Positions 46,801 through 54,852 are shown, counted from the first letter of the stretch. The stretch is DNA of 64,000 bases from Burkholderiales bacterium (GCA_028379895.1 JAOEKQ010000001.1:62001-126000); one strand, 5' to 3'. The notes: generated from the sequence alone by a model not told the origin. Made by a program: numbers and translations.

Positions 46801-47356
46801 CGAAGCCGTGCAGTCCTAATGTTAAGTACTCCTCAACATTGCTTGGGTATAGCACTGGAATCATCGATGCTGAAAAAAGATGATCACTTTGATGAGGTAG
46901 AGTCGATGAATATGCGCCATGATCATCTCCAGCGACTAAAAGGACCCCACCGTGTTTCGAGGTGCCGTGATAATTCATATGTTTGAAAACGTCTCCACAG
47001 CGGTCTACGCCGGGACCTTTGCCATACCATAGACCAAATATTCCGTCGTAGCCTGTTTGACCTGTGAGATGAACTTGCTGTGTTCCCCAAACTGCTGTGG
47101 CCGCCAACTCTTCATTGACGCCCGGTACAAATTTGACCCCTTGCGCATCGAGATAGGGAGTTGCTTTCCAAAGAGCATCATCTAGACCTCCCAGCGGCGA
47201 TCCTCGATATCCTGATACGAATCCGCCGGTTTTTAGGCCCTGTGCGGCATCACGTTGTTGCTGCACCAACATCAAGCGCACCAAAGCTTGTATACCGTTC
47301 AGATAAACTCGTCCAGTGGTCGCTACGTACTTATCTTCAAGAGTTACTAATTTCAT
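43880..47356 (-). CDS. Fused indolepyruvate-type 2-oxoacid:ferredoxin oxidoreductase
   Basis: A 1158-residue single-chain homolog of indolepyruvate ferredoxin oxidoreductase (IorA plus IorB fused). Order: pyrimidine-binding domain (SGYRGSPLGGLDDAL, GVNEELAATAVWG), ThDP domain (FANLGDGTYFHSG, YNDAVAMTGGQ), a cysteine-rich FeS region near residues 640-690 (CEGCGDCGIQSNC and SCNQDYSCVKGFC), then the gamma domain (ITGIGGTGVITVGALLGMAAHL). It would decarboxylate 2-oxoacids to acyl-CoA with ferredoxin-like electron transfer. Branched-chain or aromatic 2-oxoacids are likely; adjacent icmF favours branched. ATG at 47356 (MKLVTLEDKY) after AAGGAT is chosen over a longer frame overlapping ilvB. Confidence 0.9.
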   Translation of the reverse strand: MKLVTLEDKYVATTGRVYLNGIQALVRLMLVQQQRDAAQGLKTGGFVSGYRGSPLGGLDDALWKATPYLDAQGVKFVPGVNEELAATAVWGTQQVHLTGQTGYDGIFGLWYGKGPGVDRCGDVFKHMNYHGTSKHGGVLLVAGDDHGAYSSTLPHQSDHLFSASMIPVLYPSNVEEYLTLGLHGFAMSRFSGCAVGFKALADTVESSASIDANVHRQKIIVPEDFSVPEGGLNCRLSSETLGIQARNQEALMQDYKIYAALAYSRANQLNHVTIDSPNAKIGIVASGKSYMDVLEALDELGISESEVANVGIRLFKVTMPWPLEPDGIREFSRGLEEILVVEEKRQMVEYQLKEQLYNWDPSVRPKIIGKFDDKGEWVHNRGEWLLPAKADFSVAQIARVIAKRVNRFHKSDKLTARLGFLDSKDAALKRAKNTPNRPAWYCSGCPHNTSTKVPKGSLALAGIGCHVMATAIYPEHNKTMSQMGGEGVTWIGQAPFSKRKHVFANLGDGTYFHSGSLAIRAALAAGINITYKILYNDAVAMTGGQPIDGTLTVPMIANQLYSEGIKEIVVVTEEPNQYQNKNVLNIEADIVHRDLLGVTQERLRNVKGVSVLIFDQTCAAEKRRRRKTGELPKLNKRLFINTDVCEGCGDCGIQSNCTSILPSDTKLGRKREIDQSSCNQDYSCVKGFCPSFVTIEGGTPKKHKLKVRSYADRPNLPTPNIPRLHDDPFNIFITGIGGTGVITVGALLGMAAHLEEKRVSVLDMTGMSQKNGAVTSHVRITQKNRAIRAQRIATGEADLLFGCDMLTAGGQDAISKTRTGRTTAIINTHDQPTGAFTQDRDWSFPDVQLKKLINESVENQATFINATQIATRLLGDSIATNLFMLGIAFQKGNIPLKEASIIKAIELNGVAIDANKEAFQWGRYMVIDEAFVLRIAIPKRTKQKGGFELLNDVLSDRMRRLTQYQNREYANRYKAHITRTQEQINSITKDQSLCVLYAKNLFHLMAYKDEYEVARMYADPAFMESLNNSFDGKFKVRFNLAPPLISKRDEKGHLVKSAYGSWMIYAFRLIAKLKIFRGTAFDLFGKTEERKKERRLITDYVLAVEESLTNPKPFSKSAIRDLIGLPSEVRGFGHVKLVAIEHFYARLNQIRNSCNEGN

Positions 47357-47439
47357 AGACTTATCCTTTTGGGATTTATTGTCAGGATGGATTGATGGTT
47401 GGGTAAACCATGTCACCGAGCGCGTGCCCCCAATTTTCT

Positions 47440-49212
47440 TTACGTTGTATCGTCCTGATAGAACTCTCCTTCCCTCAGGAGAATTTGGTTGTGGGGCACT
47501 CCAGCAGGCATCATCGGAAAACAATTTTCTTGTTTTTCCACGGCTACTTCTAAAAAATAGGGACCGTCATGTTTTAAGCAACGGAGAATTGCTTCATCGA
47601 GGCCATCGGGCTTGGAGACCTGCTCGGCTTCCCACCCGAAACCTTTTGCTACCGAAACAAAATCGGGAAGCGCTTCGGTGTAGCTGTGGCTATAACGACC
47701 ACCATGGTTGAATTCCTGCCACTGACGTACCATTCCCATACATTCGTTGTTCGATAAAATTAATTTCACAGGGGTCTTGTGTTGGATCGCTGTTGAAAGC
47801 TCTTGGATGTTCATTAGGATAGAGGCGTCTCCAGAGACGCAAATTACGGTCTTGTCGGGGTGCGCGATTTGAGCTCCAATTGCAGCTGGTAAACCATATC
47901 CCATCGTCCCCGCTCCCCCAGAGGTTAGCCAGTGGCCTGGTTTTTCGAAAATAAAATGTTGTGCCGCCCACATTTGATGTTGCCCAACGTCCGTAGCAAT
48001 AATGGGGTTCGTTCCCACCGTCGCATTTTGAATCGCTGTTATGAGGGCCTGTGGCACGATGGTATCTTCTTTAGTGTCAAACTTGAGAGATTCAACTTTT
48101 TGCCACCGATGAATTTGTTGCCACCACGGTTGAATCTCTGGCAGTGTACGAGCCTGCTTCTCTAATGCTCGGATTAGTTTAGATAAAACTTCGCCACAAT
48201 CTCCTGCTAAACCCACGTCGACACGCACTAAACGGTTGATTGAGGTAGGGTCTATATCAATATGAATTTTCTTTGAGTGAGGTGCGAAAGTTTCGACGTC
48301 CCCAGTAACTCGATCGTCGAAGCGGGCACCAACACATACAATGAGGTCCGAGTCATGAAGGGCTAAATTTGCCTCGAGTGTGCCGTGCATTCCTGGCATT
48401 CCGATAAATTGTGGATGCGAGCCAGAGAAGGCGCCAAGTCCCATTAGGGTGAGGGTGCAGGGAGCTTTAGTCATACGGACGAATCTAGCGAATGCATCAC
48501 AAGCGGGTGTACCTGAATTGATTAGTCCACCGCCGCCGTAGATTATGGGTTTTTTTGCCCCGAGTATAAGTTCGACAGCTTGACCGATGTCTAGATCAGA
48601 TATAGCGGCGGAGCTAGACGCCTCTCTAAAGCTTGATTTAGCTGAGCTGTCGATAAGTTCTGCCTGGATATCTTTTGGAAAATCTATAAGTACAGGACCT
48701 GGTCTGCCAGAGACGGCGCGATGGTAAGCCTCTTCGGTACACTGAATGACCTCTTCAATACTTTGTATTTGAGTCTGCCATTTCGTGACTGTTTTGGCGA
48801 TACCAATGGCATCGCACTCCTGAAATGCCTGGGTTCCTATGAGTGGTTTTGCGACCTGTCCACTGATACAAATGATTGGTATAGAGTCACTGATAGCATC
48901 TAACAAGCCTGTCGTAGTGTTGCTCATGCCCGGTCCGGAGGTGACTACAACGACTCCCGGTTTGCCGGTTGACCGAGCATAGCCCTCTGCCGCGTGCACC
49001 GCTGCTTGCTCATGACGAACTAAGACGTGGTGAAGGCGGTTTTCACTGTACAAAGCATCATAAATGGGCAAAACCGCGCCGCCGGGATACCCAAACACTG
49101 TGTCTACGCCTAAATTAACTAAGGTTTCAACCAACGCACTGGCTCCCGACCCGGGGGGGGTCTTCTGGGAGCCAGTGGTGGCCGCTACGGGGGTAGTCGT
49201 TGATATTTCCAT
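47440..49212 (-). CDS. ilvB: Acetolactate synthase large subunit
   Basis: A 590-residue ThDP- and FAD-dependent acetohydroxyacid synthase, first common step of valine, leucine and isoleucine synthesis. GYPGGAVLPIYDAL, the catalytic E68 in HEQAAVHAAEGYARSTGKPGV, QEVPQTLIG-type QVAKPLIGTQAFQECD and the ThDP motif (GDASILMNIQEL...NNECMGMVRQWQ) are clear; the end EFNHGGRYSHSYTEALPDFV is AHAS-like. No ilvH-like small subunit or ilvC is adjacent. The N-terminus contains an 8-base C tract (residues 18-21). It is divergent from an Lrp-type regulator with a shared inverted repeat in the promoter. Confidence 0.93.
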   Translation of the reverse strand: MEISTTTPVAATTGSQKTPPGSGASALVETLVNLGVDTVFGYPGGAVLPIYDALYSENRLHHVLVRHEQAAVHAAEGYARSTGKPGVVVVTSGPGMSNTTTGLLDAISDSIPIICISGQVAKPLIGTQAFQECDAIGIAKTVTKWQTQIQSIEEVIQCTEEAYHRAVSGRPGPVLIDFPKDIQAELIDSSAKSSFREASSSAAISDLDIGQAVELILGAKKPIIYGGGGLINSGTPACDAFARFVRMTKAPCTLTLMGLGAFSGSHPQFIGMPGMHGTLEANLALHDSDLIVCVGARFDDRVTGDVETFAPHSKKIHIDIDPTSINRLVRVDVGLAGDCGEVLSKLIRALEKQARTLPEIQPWWQQIHRWQKVESLKFDTKEDTIVPQALITAIQNATVGTNPIIATDVGQHQMWAAQHFIFEKPGHWLTSGGAGTMGYGLPAAIGAQIAHPDKTVICVSGDASILMNIQELSTAIQHKTPVKLILSNNECMGMVRQWQEFNHGGRYSHSYTEALPDFVSVAKGFGWEAEQVSKPDGLDEAILRCLKHDGPYFLEVAVEKQENCFPMMPAGVPHNQILLREGEFYQDDTT

Positions 49213-49313
49213 GCCAAAATTTTATCGATAATAGACAAAAAAGTGTTTCTTTTTTTCTTTATAAATACGATAAAATAAAAAATATTTTCTCTTTTTAGGT
49301 AAATTTTGGTATG
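49210..49313. promoter_or_regulatory. Divergent ilvB/lrp-like promoter with inverted repeat over both starts
   Basis: The 98-base AT-rich gap is bounded by CATGCCAAAATTT (49210-49222) and its near-complement AAATTTTGGTATG (49301-49313). The arms match at 12 of 13 positions and each includes the start codon of its gene (ilvB on minus, regulator on plus). A/T tracts (for example TTTTTTT at 49250-49256) fill the middle. The symmetry suggests a site for the divergent Lrp/AsnC protein, possibly autoregulation. Confidence 0.5.
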
Positions 49314-49781
49314 AAAATCACAAAGCATGATTTAAATATAATATCTGTTCTTCAGGAGAATTCTCGTTCCAGCTTGCAGGAAATTAGTGCACAAGTCGGT
49401 TTGTCCAGTACGCCTTGCTGGAATCGTATTAAAAAAATGGAAGCTGAAGGAATTATTCAGGGTTACACGGTCCGGGTGGACCCGAGTTTACTAGGCTATC
49501 GAGAGTCGGTGATCGTGCAGGTTACGTTAGATAACCACTCCGATGAAACGCTATTCGAATTTGGAAGGCAATTGGAGAAAATTCCGGAGGTATTGGAGGC
49601 CTCACTAGTTTCAGGGGATTATGATTACTACATTCGCATAGCAGTGAAAGACACGCGGGACTATGAAAGGTTATTGAGGGAAAGTTTGTATCGAATACCG
49701 GGTATTCGCCATACAAAGTCAACTTTTGTATTACGAACCCTAAAAGATAGAGCGCTTCCTTTACCAACGGCCTCATCCTAA
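49311..49781 (+). CDS. Lrp/AsnC-family transcriptional regulator
   Basis: A 156-residue Lrp/AsnC protein. The N-terminal helix-turn-helix runs through residues ~5-50 (LNIISVLQENSRSSLQEISAQVGLSSTPCWNRIKKMEAEGII), followed by the RAM/ligand-binding ferredoxin-like domain with SVIVQVTL and HTKSTFVLRTLKD. Such proteins sense amino acids and bind inverted repeats as dimers or octamers. It is divergent from ilvB, implying control of branched-chain metabolism. No clear ribosome-binding site is seen before ATG 49311; TAGGT lies at 49296. Confidence 0.92.
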   Translation: MKITKHDLNIISVLQENSRSSLQEISAQVGLSSTPCWNRIKKMEAEGIIQGYTVRVDPSLLGYRESVIVQVTLDNHSDETLFEFGRQLEKIPEVLEASLVSGDYDYYIRIAVKDTRDYERLLRESLYRIPGIRHTKSTFVLRTLKDRALPLPTASS

Positions 49782-49833
49782 GGATTAGAATAATTGACAA
49801 AAGCCGCTCAGAATTTACGTTGAAGGGTTAAGT

Positions 49834-50637
49834 GTGTTAGATGCATTGAACATTGATCATGAGCCAATATCGGGATCAGCTAGAATTGTTAGTGTTGTGC
49901 CAAGCATCACTGAATTGTTATTTGACCTTGATTTGGCAGATAACGTAGTAGGAAGGACCGGATTTTGTTTTTATCCGAGACCTGAGGTCAGGCGTGTGCC
50001 TAAGATTGGCGGTACTAAGGATTTTGACTTAGAAAAATTAAGATCGCTTCATGCTACGCACCTAATTGTTAATGTGGATGAAAATCCAAGGGACTTGGTC
50101 GATGCTGCTAGGCGATTTATACCAAATATATTAGTCACTCATCCGCTCAGTCCGGTGGATAACATCTCTCTATATCAATTAATGGGATATGTATTTAATC
50201 GGGTAGATAAGGCGGAAACACTCGCGGAGCGGTTTATGAACTCGTACCTCTCTGCGACTAGTCAAACGGATAAGCTGGCCCCTGAGCGTGTGTTGTACAT
50301 TATTTGGAAAAAACCTTGGATGACTATTAGCCAAGATACTTATATCGCACGCGTTTTAGCGTCTGTAGGGTTAGATCAGATTGAGGTGGATAGTGAGGCG
50401 CGATATCCAGAGGTAAATATTAAAGCTCTCGCAGGGGACGTAGATCATATTTTACTTTCCACAGAGCCTTTTGCTTTTAGAAAGAAGGATATTCAAGAGC
50501 TTACCTTGGAAATAGAGGGTTGCGGTAAGCCTAAAATATCTCTCATTAACGGTGAGATGACATCTTGGTATGGCTCGAGAGCAATTCAGGGTTTCGATTA
50601 CCTCAAGAGCTACCGATCGAGTTTGATTTCAGGGTAA
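49834..50637 (+). CDS. BtuF-like helical-backbone substrate-binding domain protein without signal peptide
   Basis: A 267-residue protein with the type III (helical backbone) fold of BtuF/FhuD-like metal or corrinoid-binding proteins. IVSVVPSITELLFDLDLADNVVGRTGFC and VPKIGGTKDFDLEKLRSLHATHLIVNVDENP are the standard first-lobe motifs. The N-terminus is hydrophilic with no signal peptide or lipobox, so the protein is cytoplasmic as annotated; the GTG at 49834 is supported by GAAGGG (49822-49827). No BtuCD-like ABC genes are near. Ligand unknown; corrinoid would be interesting given icmF 6 kb away. Confidence 0.8.
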   Translation: MLDALNIDHEPISGSARIVSVVPSITELLFDLDLADNVVGRTGFCFYPRPEVRRVPKIGGTKDFDLEKLRSLHATHLIVNVDENPRDLVDAARRFIPNILVTHPLSPVDNISLYQLMGYVFNRVDKAETLAERFMNSYLSATSQTDKLAPERVLYIIWKKPWMTISQDTYIARVLASVGLDQIEVDSEARYPEVNIKALAGDVDHILLSTEPFAFRKKDIQELTLEIEGCGKPKISLINGEMTSWYGSRAIQGFDYLKSYRSSLISG

Positions 50638-50706
50638 GAAGAATAATTCGCCGTATTCGCAGTGCAAATTTTTTTTGTTAACGAGTTCTGATAGTTGAGG
50701 TGCGTA

Positions 50707-53700
50707 ATGAAACTTTCGTCGATTTTAGTTGCCAACAGGGCCGAAATTGCTATTCGTGTCGCTCGTGCTTGTGGCGACCTTGGTTTGCGAACAGCGATGA
50801 TCTACTCCCAAGACGATACAGAGAGCTTACACCGTAGAATAGGCGATGCCTCACACGCTTTAACAGGTTATGGGCCAAGCGCATATCTCGATGGTGATGC
50901 TGTCATCGAGGCCGCACGTTTAAATGATTGTGATGCCATCCACCCTGGATATGGGTTTTTGTCTGAACGGGCGGATTTCGCTAGGCAATGTGAGGCCGCT
51001 GGACTGACCTTTATAGGCCCAAGTGCTGAGCACTTAGCGTTGTTCGGGGATAAAACCCGAGCTAGAGCGGCTGCCCTTAAGGCAAAGGTTCCTGTGACTC
51101 CGGGTATTGACCATAGCGTGAGTTTAGAAGAAGCCAAAGCGTTTTTTAGATCGCTAGAGGCAAATGGTCAGGCGATGATCATAAAAGCGAAGGCCGGTGG
51201 AGGGGGAAGAGGAACTCGGGTCGTGCAAAGGTTAGCTGAGCTGGAAGCGGCCTATGCGCGTTGCCGTTCCGAAGCCAATCTTGCGTTTGGAGTTGATGAG
51301 GTTTACGTCGAAAGTTTCTTAAAACGAGCGCGACACATCGAGGTGCAGGTCCTGGGTGACCGAAATGGTGATATCACGCACCTAGGGGAGCGAGAATGTA
51401 GTGTTCAGCGACGTTTCCAAAAATTGGTGGAAATTGCGCCGGCGCCAGCCTTAACTGAGAGTTTAAGGCGGCAGATTTTTGATGCAGCAATGCGGCTTGC
51501 CAAGAGTGCCCAATATACTAATCTGGGTACCTTTGAATTTCTAGTTGATACGTCGACGCAACCCCGTCAACCCTTCGTATTTATCGAAGCGAACGCAAGA
51601 TTGCAGGTTGAGCATACTGTTACAGAGGCCGTCACCGGAGTAGATTTAGTTCAAGCGCAGATTCGTTTGGCAGGTGGCGATACACTCTATGATTTAGGTC
51701 TTAATAAGGCACAAGCGATTACGCCGCATGGATATGCAATTCAAGCTCGAGTCAGTATGGAGTCTATCAGTGCGGGTGGTGAAGTTGTCCCGACTGCTGG
51801 AACGCTACTGGCATATGAAATGCCGAGTGGGCCAGGAATCCGAACGGATGGTTTTGGTTACGCAGGCTATAAGACCAGCAGCTCGTTTGATGCGTTACTC
51901 GTTAAAGTGATTGGGCATGCTGCAGATAGTCATCCAGCTGCAGCAGCTACTCGAATACTTCGTGCTCTTTCTGAATTAAGAATAGAGGGCGTTTCTACGA
52001 ATATAGATCTACTTCGTAACATCATCAAACATCCAGATTTTTTAACCGGAGGCGCACATACGCGCTGGTTCGATGAGCAAATAGCAGTCTTAAGTAAACG
52101 GGGGGTGCAAGACAAAGGTCGTTTGTTTCCCCGCGTAGAAAAAACAATCCGGAAATTAGAGCCTGGGCAAATGGGCGTGCGTGTTGATGGAAATGATCCT
52201 CTGGCTTTGTTTAATTACGATACGCAAAGAAAAACTAAAAATAGGGTTACTCCAGATCTAAATTTGAGCATTGGGGTAGATGAGGCTATTGGTGTCGTAT
52301 CTCCAATTCAGGGGACGATTGTCGCTATAGAGGTTGATGAGGGCGACACGGTTATTGGCGGACAGTCTGTTATTGTCATTGAGGCGATGAAGATGGAACA
52401 CGTTATTACGGCAGATTTTAATGGGATTGTTCGAGCCGTGAATATGTCAGTTGGTGATGTCGTTCAAGACGGGTATCCTCTGCTGCTGATTGAAAGAATG
52501 GAGGGCTCTAAGTCCAAGATGGTCGCACCGACAGCGGCTGACCCTGATTTAATTCGTTCAGATTTGCAGGAAAATATTGATCGGCACGCTTTTACTTTGG
52601 ATAAGAATCGCCCAGAGGCGGTTGCTAAGAGGCGATCTTTCGGATATCGCATGATCCGTGAGAGTGTCGCTCAACTGGTTGATCCAGGAACATTCAAAGA
52701 GTACTGGCCATTGACTGTCGCGCGGCAGCACACTCGATTTGATATTGAAACATTACGAAAAAATACGCCCGCTGACGGTCTCGTTGCGGGTATTGGAGCT
52801 GTTAACGGACATCTATTTAAAGCCGATAACAGCGTCATGGTAATCGCTTATGACTATACCGTTCTCGCAGGAACGCAAGGTGCGCGAAATCATGCGAAAC
52901 AAGATCGTATGTTTAGTCTCGCAAAGCGGCTTAAGTTACCTGTAATTGTGTTCGGTGAAGGGGGTGGTGGCAGGCCTGGAGAGGATCCGGGCGGGATTGA
53001 AATGGGGATCGATACCAATACTTTTACGCAATACGCTCAGTTGAGTGGTCTTGTACCTTTGGTGGCTATAGTCAATGGTCGTTGTTTTGCTGGAAATACC
53101 GCACTGGTTGCTTCTAGCGATGTAATCATCGCTACCGAGGGGGCCACTTTAGGAATGGGAGGACCTGCAATGATAGAGGGCGGTGGTTTAGGCGTGTATA
53201 CCCCTGAGGAGGTTGGGCCTATGTCTTTCCAGGTTCCCAATGGGGTTGTCGATATATTGGTAAAAGACGAGTTTGCGGCCGTTGAAACGGCTAAAAAATA
53301 TCTCTCTTACTTTCAGGGACCTATTGACGGTTGGGAGGCTTCAAACCAAAAGCTGCTGCGGCACGCGGTACCGGAGAATCGGTTGCGCTTATATGATATG
53401 CGAGAGATTATCACCACAATCGCCGACGCCGATTCTTTTTTAGAGATTAGAGAGAAGTTTGGTGTTGGTTTGATTACTGCATTTATTAGAGTTGAAGGTC
53501 AGCCGTTAGGCGTTATTGCAAATAACCCTCACCACTTGGCTGGTGCTATCGATTCTGCTGGAGCCGATAAGGGCGCGCGCTTTGTTCAATTGTGTGATGC
53601 ATTTGATATTCCGATCCTTAGCTTAATGGACTGTCCTGGGATAATGGTTGGTCCAGAATTCGAGCGAACGGCACTGGTGCGTCATGCGCTCAGATTGTTT

Positions 53701-54105
53701 AATGTTGGTGCAAATATTACTACTCCTATGTTCGGTGTGGTTGTTCGAAAGGCTTATGGCCTTGGGGTCCAGGCAATGTGTGGTGCGAGTTCTGAAGTGC
53801 CGTATTTTACTGTTGCTTGGCCTACGGCAGAATTCGCAGCGATGAACATTGAGGGATCTGTGAAATTAGCATTTCGTAAAGAATTGATGGCAATTTCGGA
53901 TCCAGGCGAGCGAAAAGCTTATTTTGATCAAAGGGTAGAAAAAGCTTATAGGGATGCGAAGGCTGTCAATGCCGCAACTGGTGGAGGTATTGATGAGGTT
54001 ATTGACCCCGCGGATACGCGAACTTGGATTATGAGTGGTTTGAATGCCTTACCTCCGCTCAAGAAGAGAGAGGGAAAGAAGCATCCATATATCGATCCAT
54101 GGTGA
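50707..54105 (+). CDS. Single-chain acyl-CoA carboxylase (BC-BCCP-CT fusion)
   Basis: A 1132-residue biotin-dependent carboxylase with biotin carboxylase (1-~450, KLSSILVANRAEIAIRVARAC, IIKAKAGGGGRGTRVV, EANARLQVEHTVTEAVTG), a biotin domain with biotinyl K562 in EAMKMEH, and carboxyltransferase (~620-1132, GEGGGGRPGEDPGGIEMG and MDCPGIMVGPEFERTAL). It lacks the BT domain of the two-subunit propionyl-CoA carboxylase. It probably carboxylates acetyl-, propionyl- or branched acyl-CoA; the family is often called 'acetyl-CoA carboxylase family protein'. ATG 50707 is preferred to TTG 50695, which overlaps the GAGG site. Monocistronic appearance; the GntR gene follows after 93 bases. Confidence 0.9.
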   Translation: MKLSSILVANRAEIAIRVARACGDLGLRTAMIYSQDDTESLHRRIGDASHALTGYGPSAYLDGDAVIEAARLNDCDAIHPGYGFLSERADFARQCEAAGLTFIGPSAEHLALFGDKTRARAAALKAKVPVTPGIDHSVSLEEAKAFFRSLEANGQAMIIKAKAGGGGRGTRVVQRLAELEAAYARCRSEANLAFGVDEVYVESFLKRARHIEVQVLGDRNGDITHLGERECSVQRRFQKLVEIAPAPALTESLRRQIFDAAMRLAKSAQYTNLGTFEFLVDTSTQPRQPFVFIEANARLQVEHTVTEAVTGVDLVQAQIRLAGGDTLYDLGLNKAQAITPHGYAIQARVSMESISAGGEVVPTAGTLLAYEMPSGPGIRTDGFGYAGYKTSSSFDALLVKVIGHAADSHPAAAATRILRALSELRIEGVSTNIDLLRNIIKHPDFLTGGAHTRWFDEQIAVLSKRGVQDKGRLFPRVEKTIRKLEPGQMGVRVDGNDPLALFNYDTQRKTKNRVTPDLNLSIGVDEAIGVVSPIQGTIVAIEVDEGDTVIGGQSVIVIEAMKMEHVITADFNGIVRAVNMSVGDVVQDGYPLLLIERMEGSKSKMVAPTAADPDLIRSDLQENIDRHAFTLDKNRPEAVAKRRSFGYRMIRESVAQLVDPGTFKEYWPLTVARQHTRFDIETLRKNTPADGLVAGIGAVNGHLFKADNSVMVIAYDYTVLAGTQGARNHAKQDRMFSLAKRLKLPVIVFGEGGGGRPGEDPGGIEMGIDTNTFTQYAQLSGLVPLVAIVNGRCFAGNTALVASSDVIIATEGATLGMGGPAMIEGGGLGVYTPEEVGPMSFQVPNGVVDILVKDEFAAVETAKKYLSYFQGPIDGWEASNQKLLRHAVPENRLRLYDMREIITTIADADSFLEIREKFGVGLITAFIRVEGQPLGVIANNPHHLAGAIDSAGADKGARFVQLCDAFDIPILSLMDCPGIMVGPEFERTALVRHALRLFNVGANITTPMFGVVVRKAYGLGVQAMCGASSEVPYFTVAWPTAEFAAMNIEGSVKLAFRKELMAISDPGERKAYFDQRVEKAYRDAKAVNAATGGGIDEVIDPADTRTWIMSGLNALPPLKKREGKKHPYIDPW

Positions 54106-54125
54106 TGTTGTTACCGCAATCAATT

Positions 54126-54153
54126 TTGAATTCAGAATTCAAGGTGTTATGAT
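54126..54153 (+). promoter_or_regulatory. Palindromic operator overlapping a sigma70-like promoter of the gntR gene
   Basis: A perfect 8+1+8 palindrome, TTGAATTC-A-GAATTCAA (54126-54142), lies 57 bases before the gntR start. Its first six bases (TTGAAT) resemble a -35 box; 16 bases later TATGAT (54148-54153) is a good -10 box. A repressor bound here would block RNA polymerase, consistent with autoregulation by the FadR-type regulator. Confidence 0.6.
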
Positions 54154-54198
54154 CCCCTGCATCTTTTTTCTGTAACCGATAATTTAACCGAATCGCTC

Positions 54199-54852
54199 AT
54201 GAACAAATTAAAGCCGCAGCCCACGTTGGTCGATCAAGTTTATGAGGCAATTCTTTCAGATATTACCGAGGGGAAGTTCGACAACCTGAGACGACTAAAA
54301 CAGGAAGAAATTGCGGCGTCTTTGGGTGTCTCGCGTCAGCCGGTGCAACAGGCTTTATTATTGCTTCGGAGCGATGGCTTAGTTAGGGACGCAACCGGTC
54401 GAGGCTTAATCGTTGCGCCCTTAGAATTGGATTTTGTTAGAGACTTATATGAAGTGCGTGCTGCTATAGATAAGTTGGCAACCGCTAAAGCGGCTGAGCG
54501 AGGTGCTCAAACTGCTTCCGAGGAGGGAGCAGAGTATTTAGAGGCCGGTCAACGAGCGCTCAAGAATGGTTCAATAGCTGAATTAATAGCTGCTGACGTC
54601 AATTTTCATTTTTTTATTTACGGACTTGCTGGGAACCCATTGATCGCGGAAACCAGTCGGTCGCATTGGAATTTTTTGCGGCGTGTTATGGGTCAGGTTC
54701 TTCTTAAAGGTGAGCCACCTGTCGCCATATGGGACCAACATACTGAAATACTTCAAGCTGTAATTGATGGAGACATAAGCAAAGCGGAAGGACTCGCTGG
54801 CGATCATATTACTCAGGCCCTAATTGCCTTAGAGGAAAGAATAAAAAGTTAG
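54199..54852 (+). CDS. GntR-family (FadR/FCD) transcriptional regulator
   Basis: A 217-residue regulator with N-terminal winged helix (LVDQVYEAILSDITEGKFDN, LKQEEIAASLGVSRQPVQQALLLLRSDGLVRDATGRGLIVAPL) and a C-terminal all-helical FCD domain (from about 80) that binds an organic acid through a metal site with conserved histidines (NFHFFIYGLAGNPLI). This subgroup usually controls adjacent catabolic genes and its own. The acyl-CoA ligase and ThDP genes follow, giving a candidate effector that is their substrate. Confidence 0.92.
   Translation: MNKLKPQPTLVDQVYEAILSDITEGKFDNLRRLKQEEIAASLGVSRQPVQQALLLLRSDGLVRDATGRGLIVAPLELDFVRDLYEVRAAIDKLATAKAAERGAQTASEEGAEYLEAGQRALKNGSIAELIAADVNFHFFIYGLAGNPLIAETSRSHWNFLRRVMGQVLLKGEPPVAIWDQHTEILQAVIDGDISKAEGLAGDHITQALIALEERIKS

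Noticed and set aside
47395-47411. ATGGTT-GGGTA-AACCAT hairpin between ilvB and the oxidoreductase gene
   Set aside because: Six-bp stem with no T-run; not enough for a terminator or attenuator.
47357-47524. Longer N-terminus for the fused oxidoreductase (frame opens at 47524)
   Set aside because: It overlaps the end of ilvB, has no family match, and a good ribosome-binding site precedes ATG 47356.
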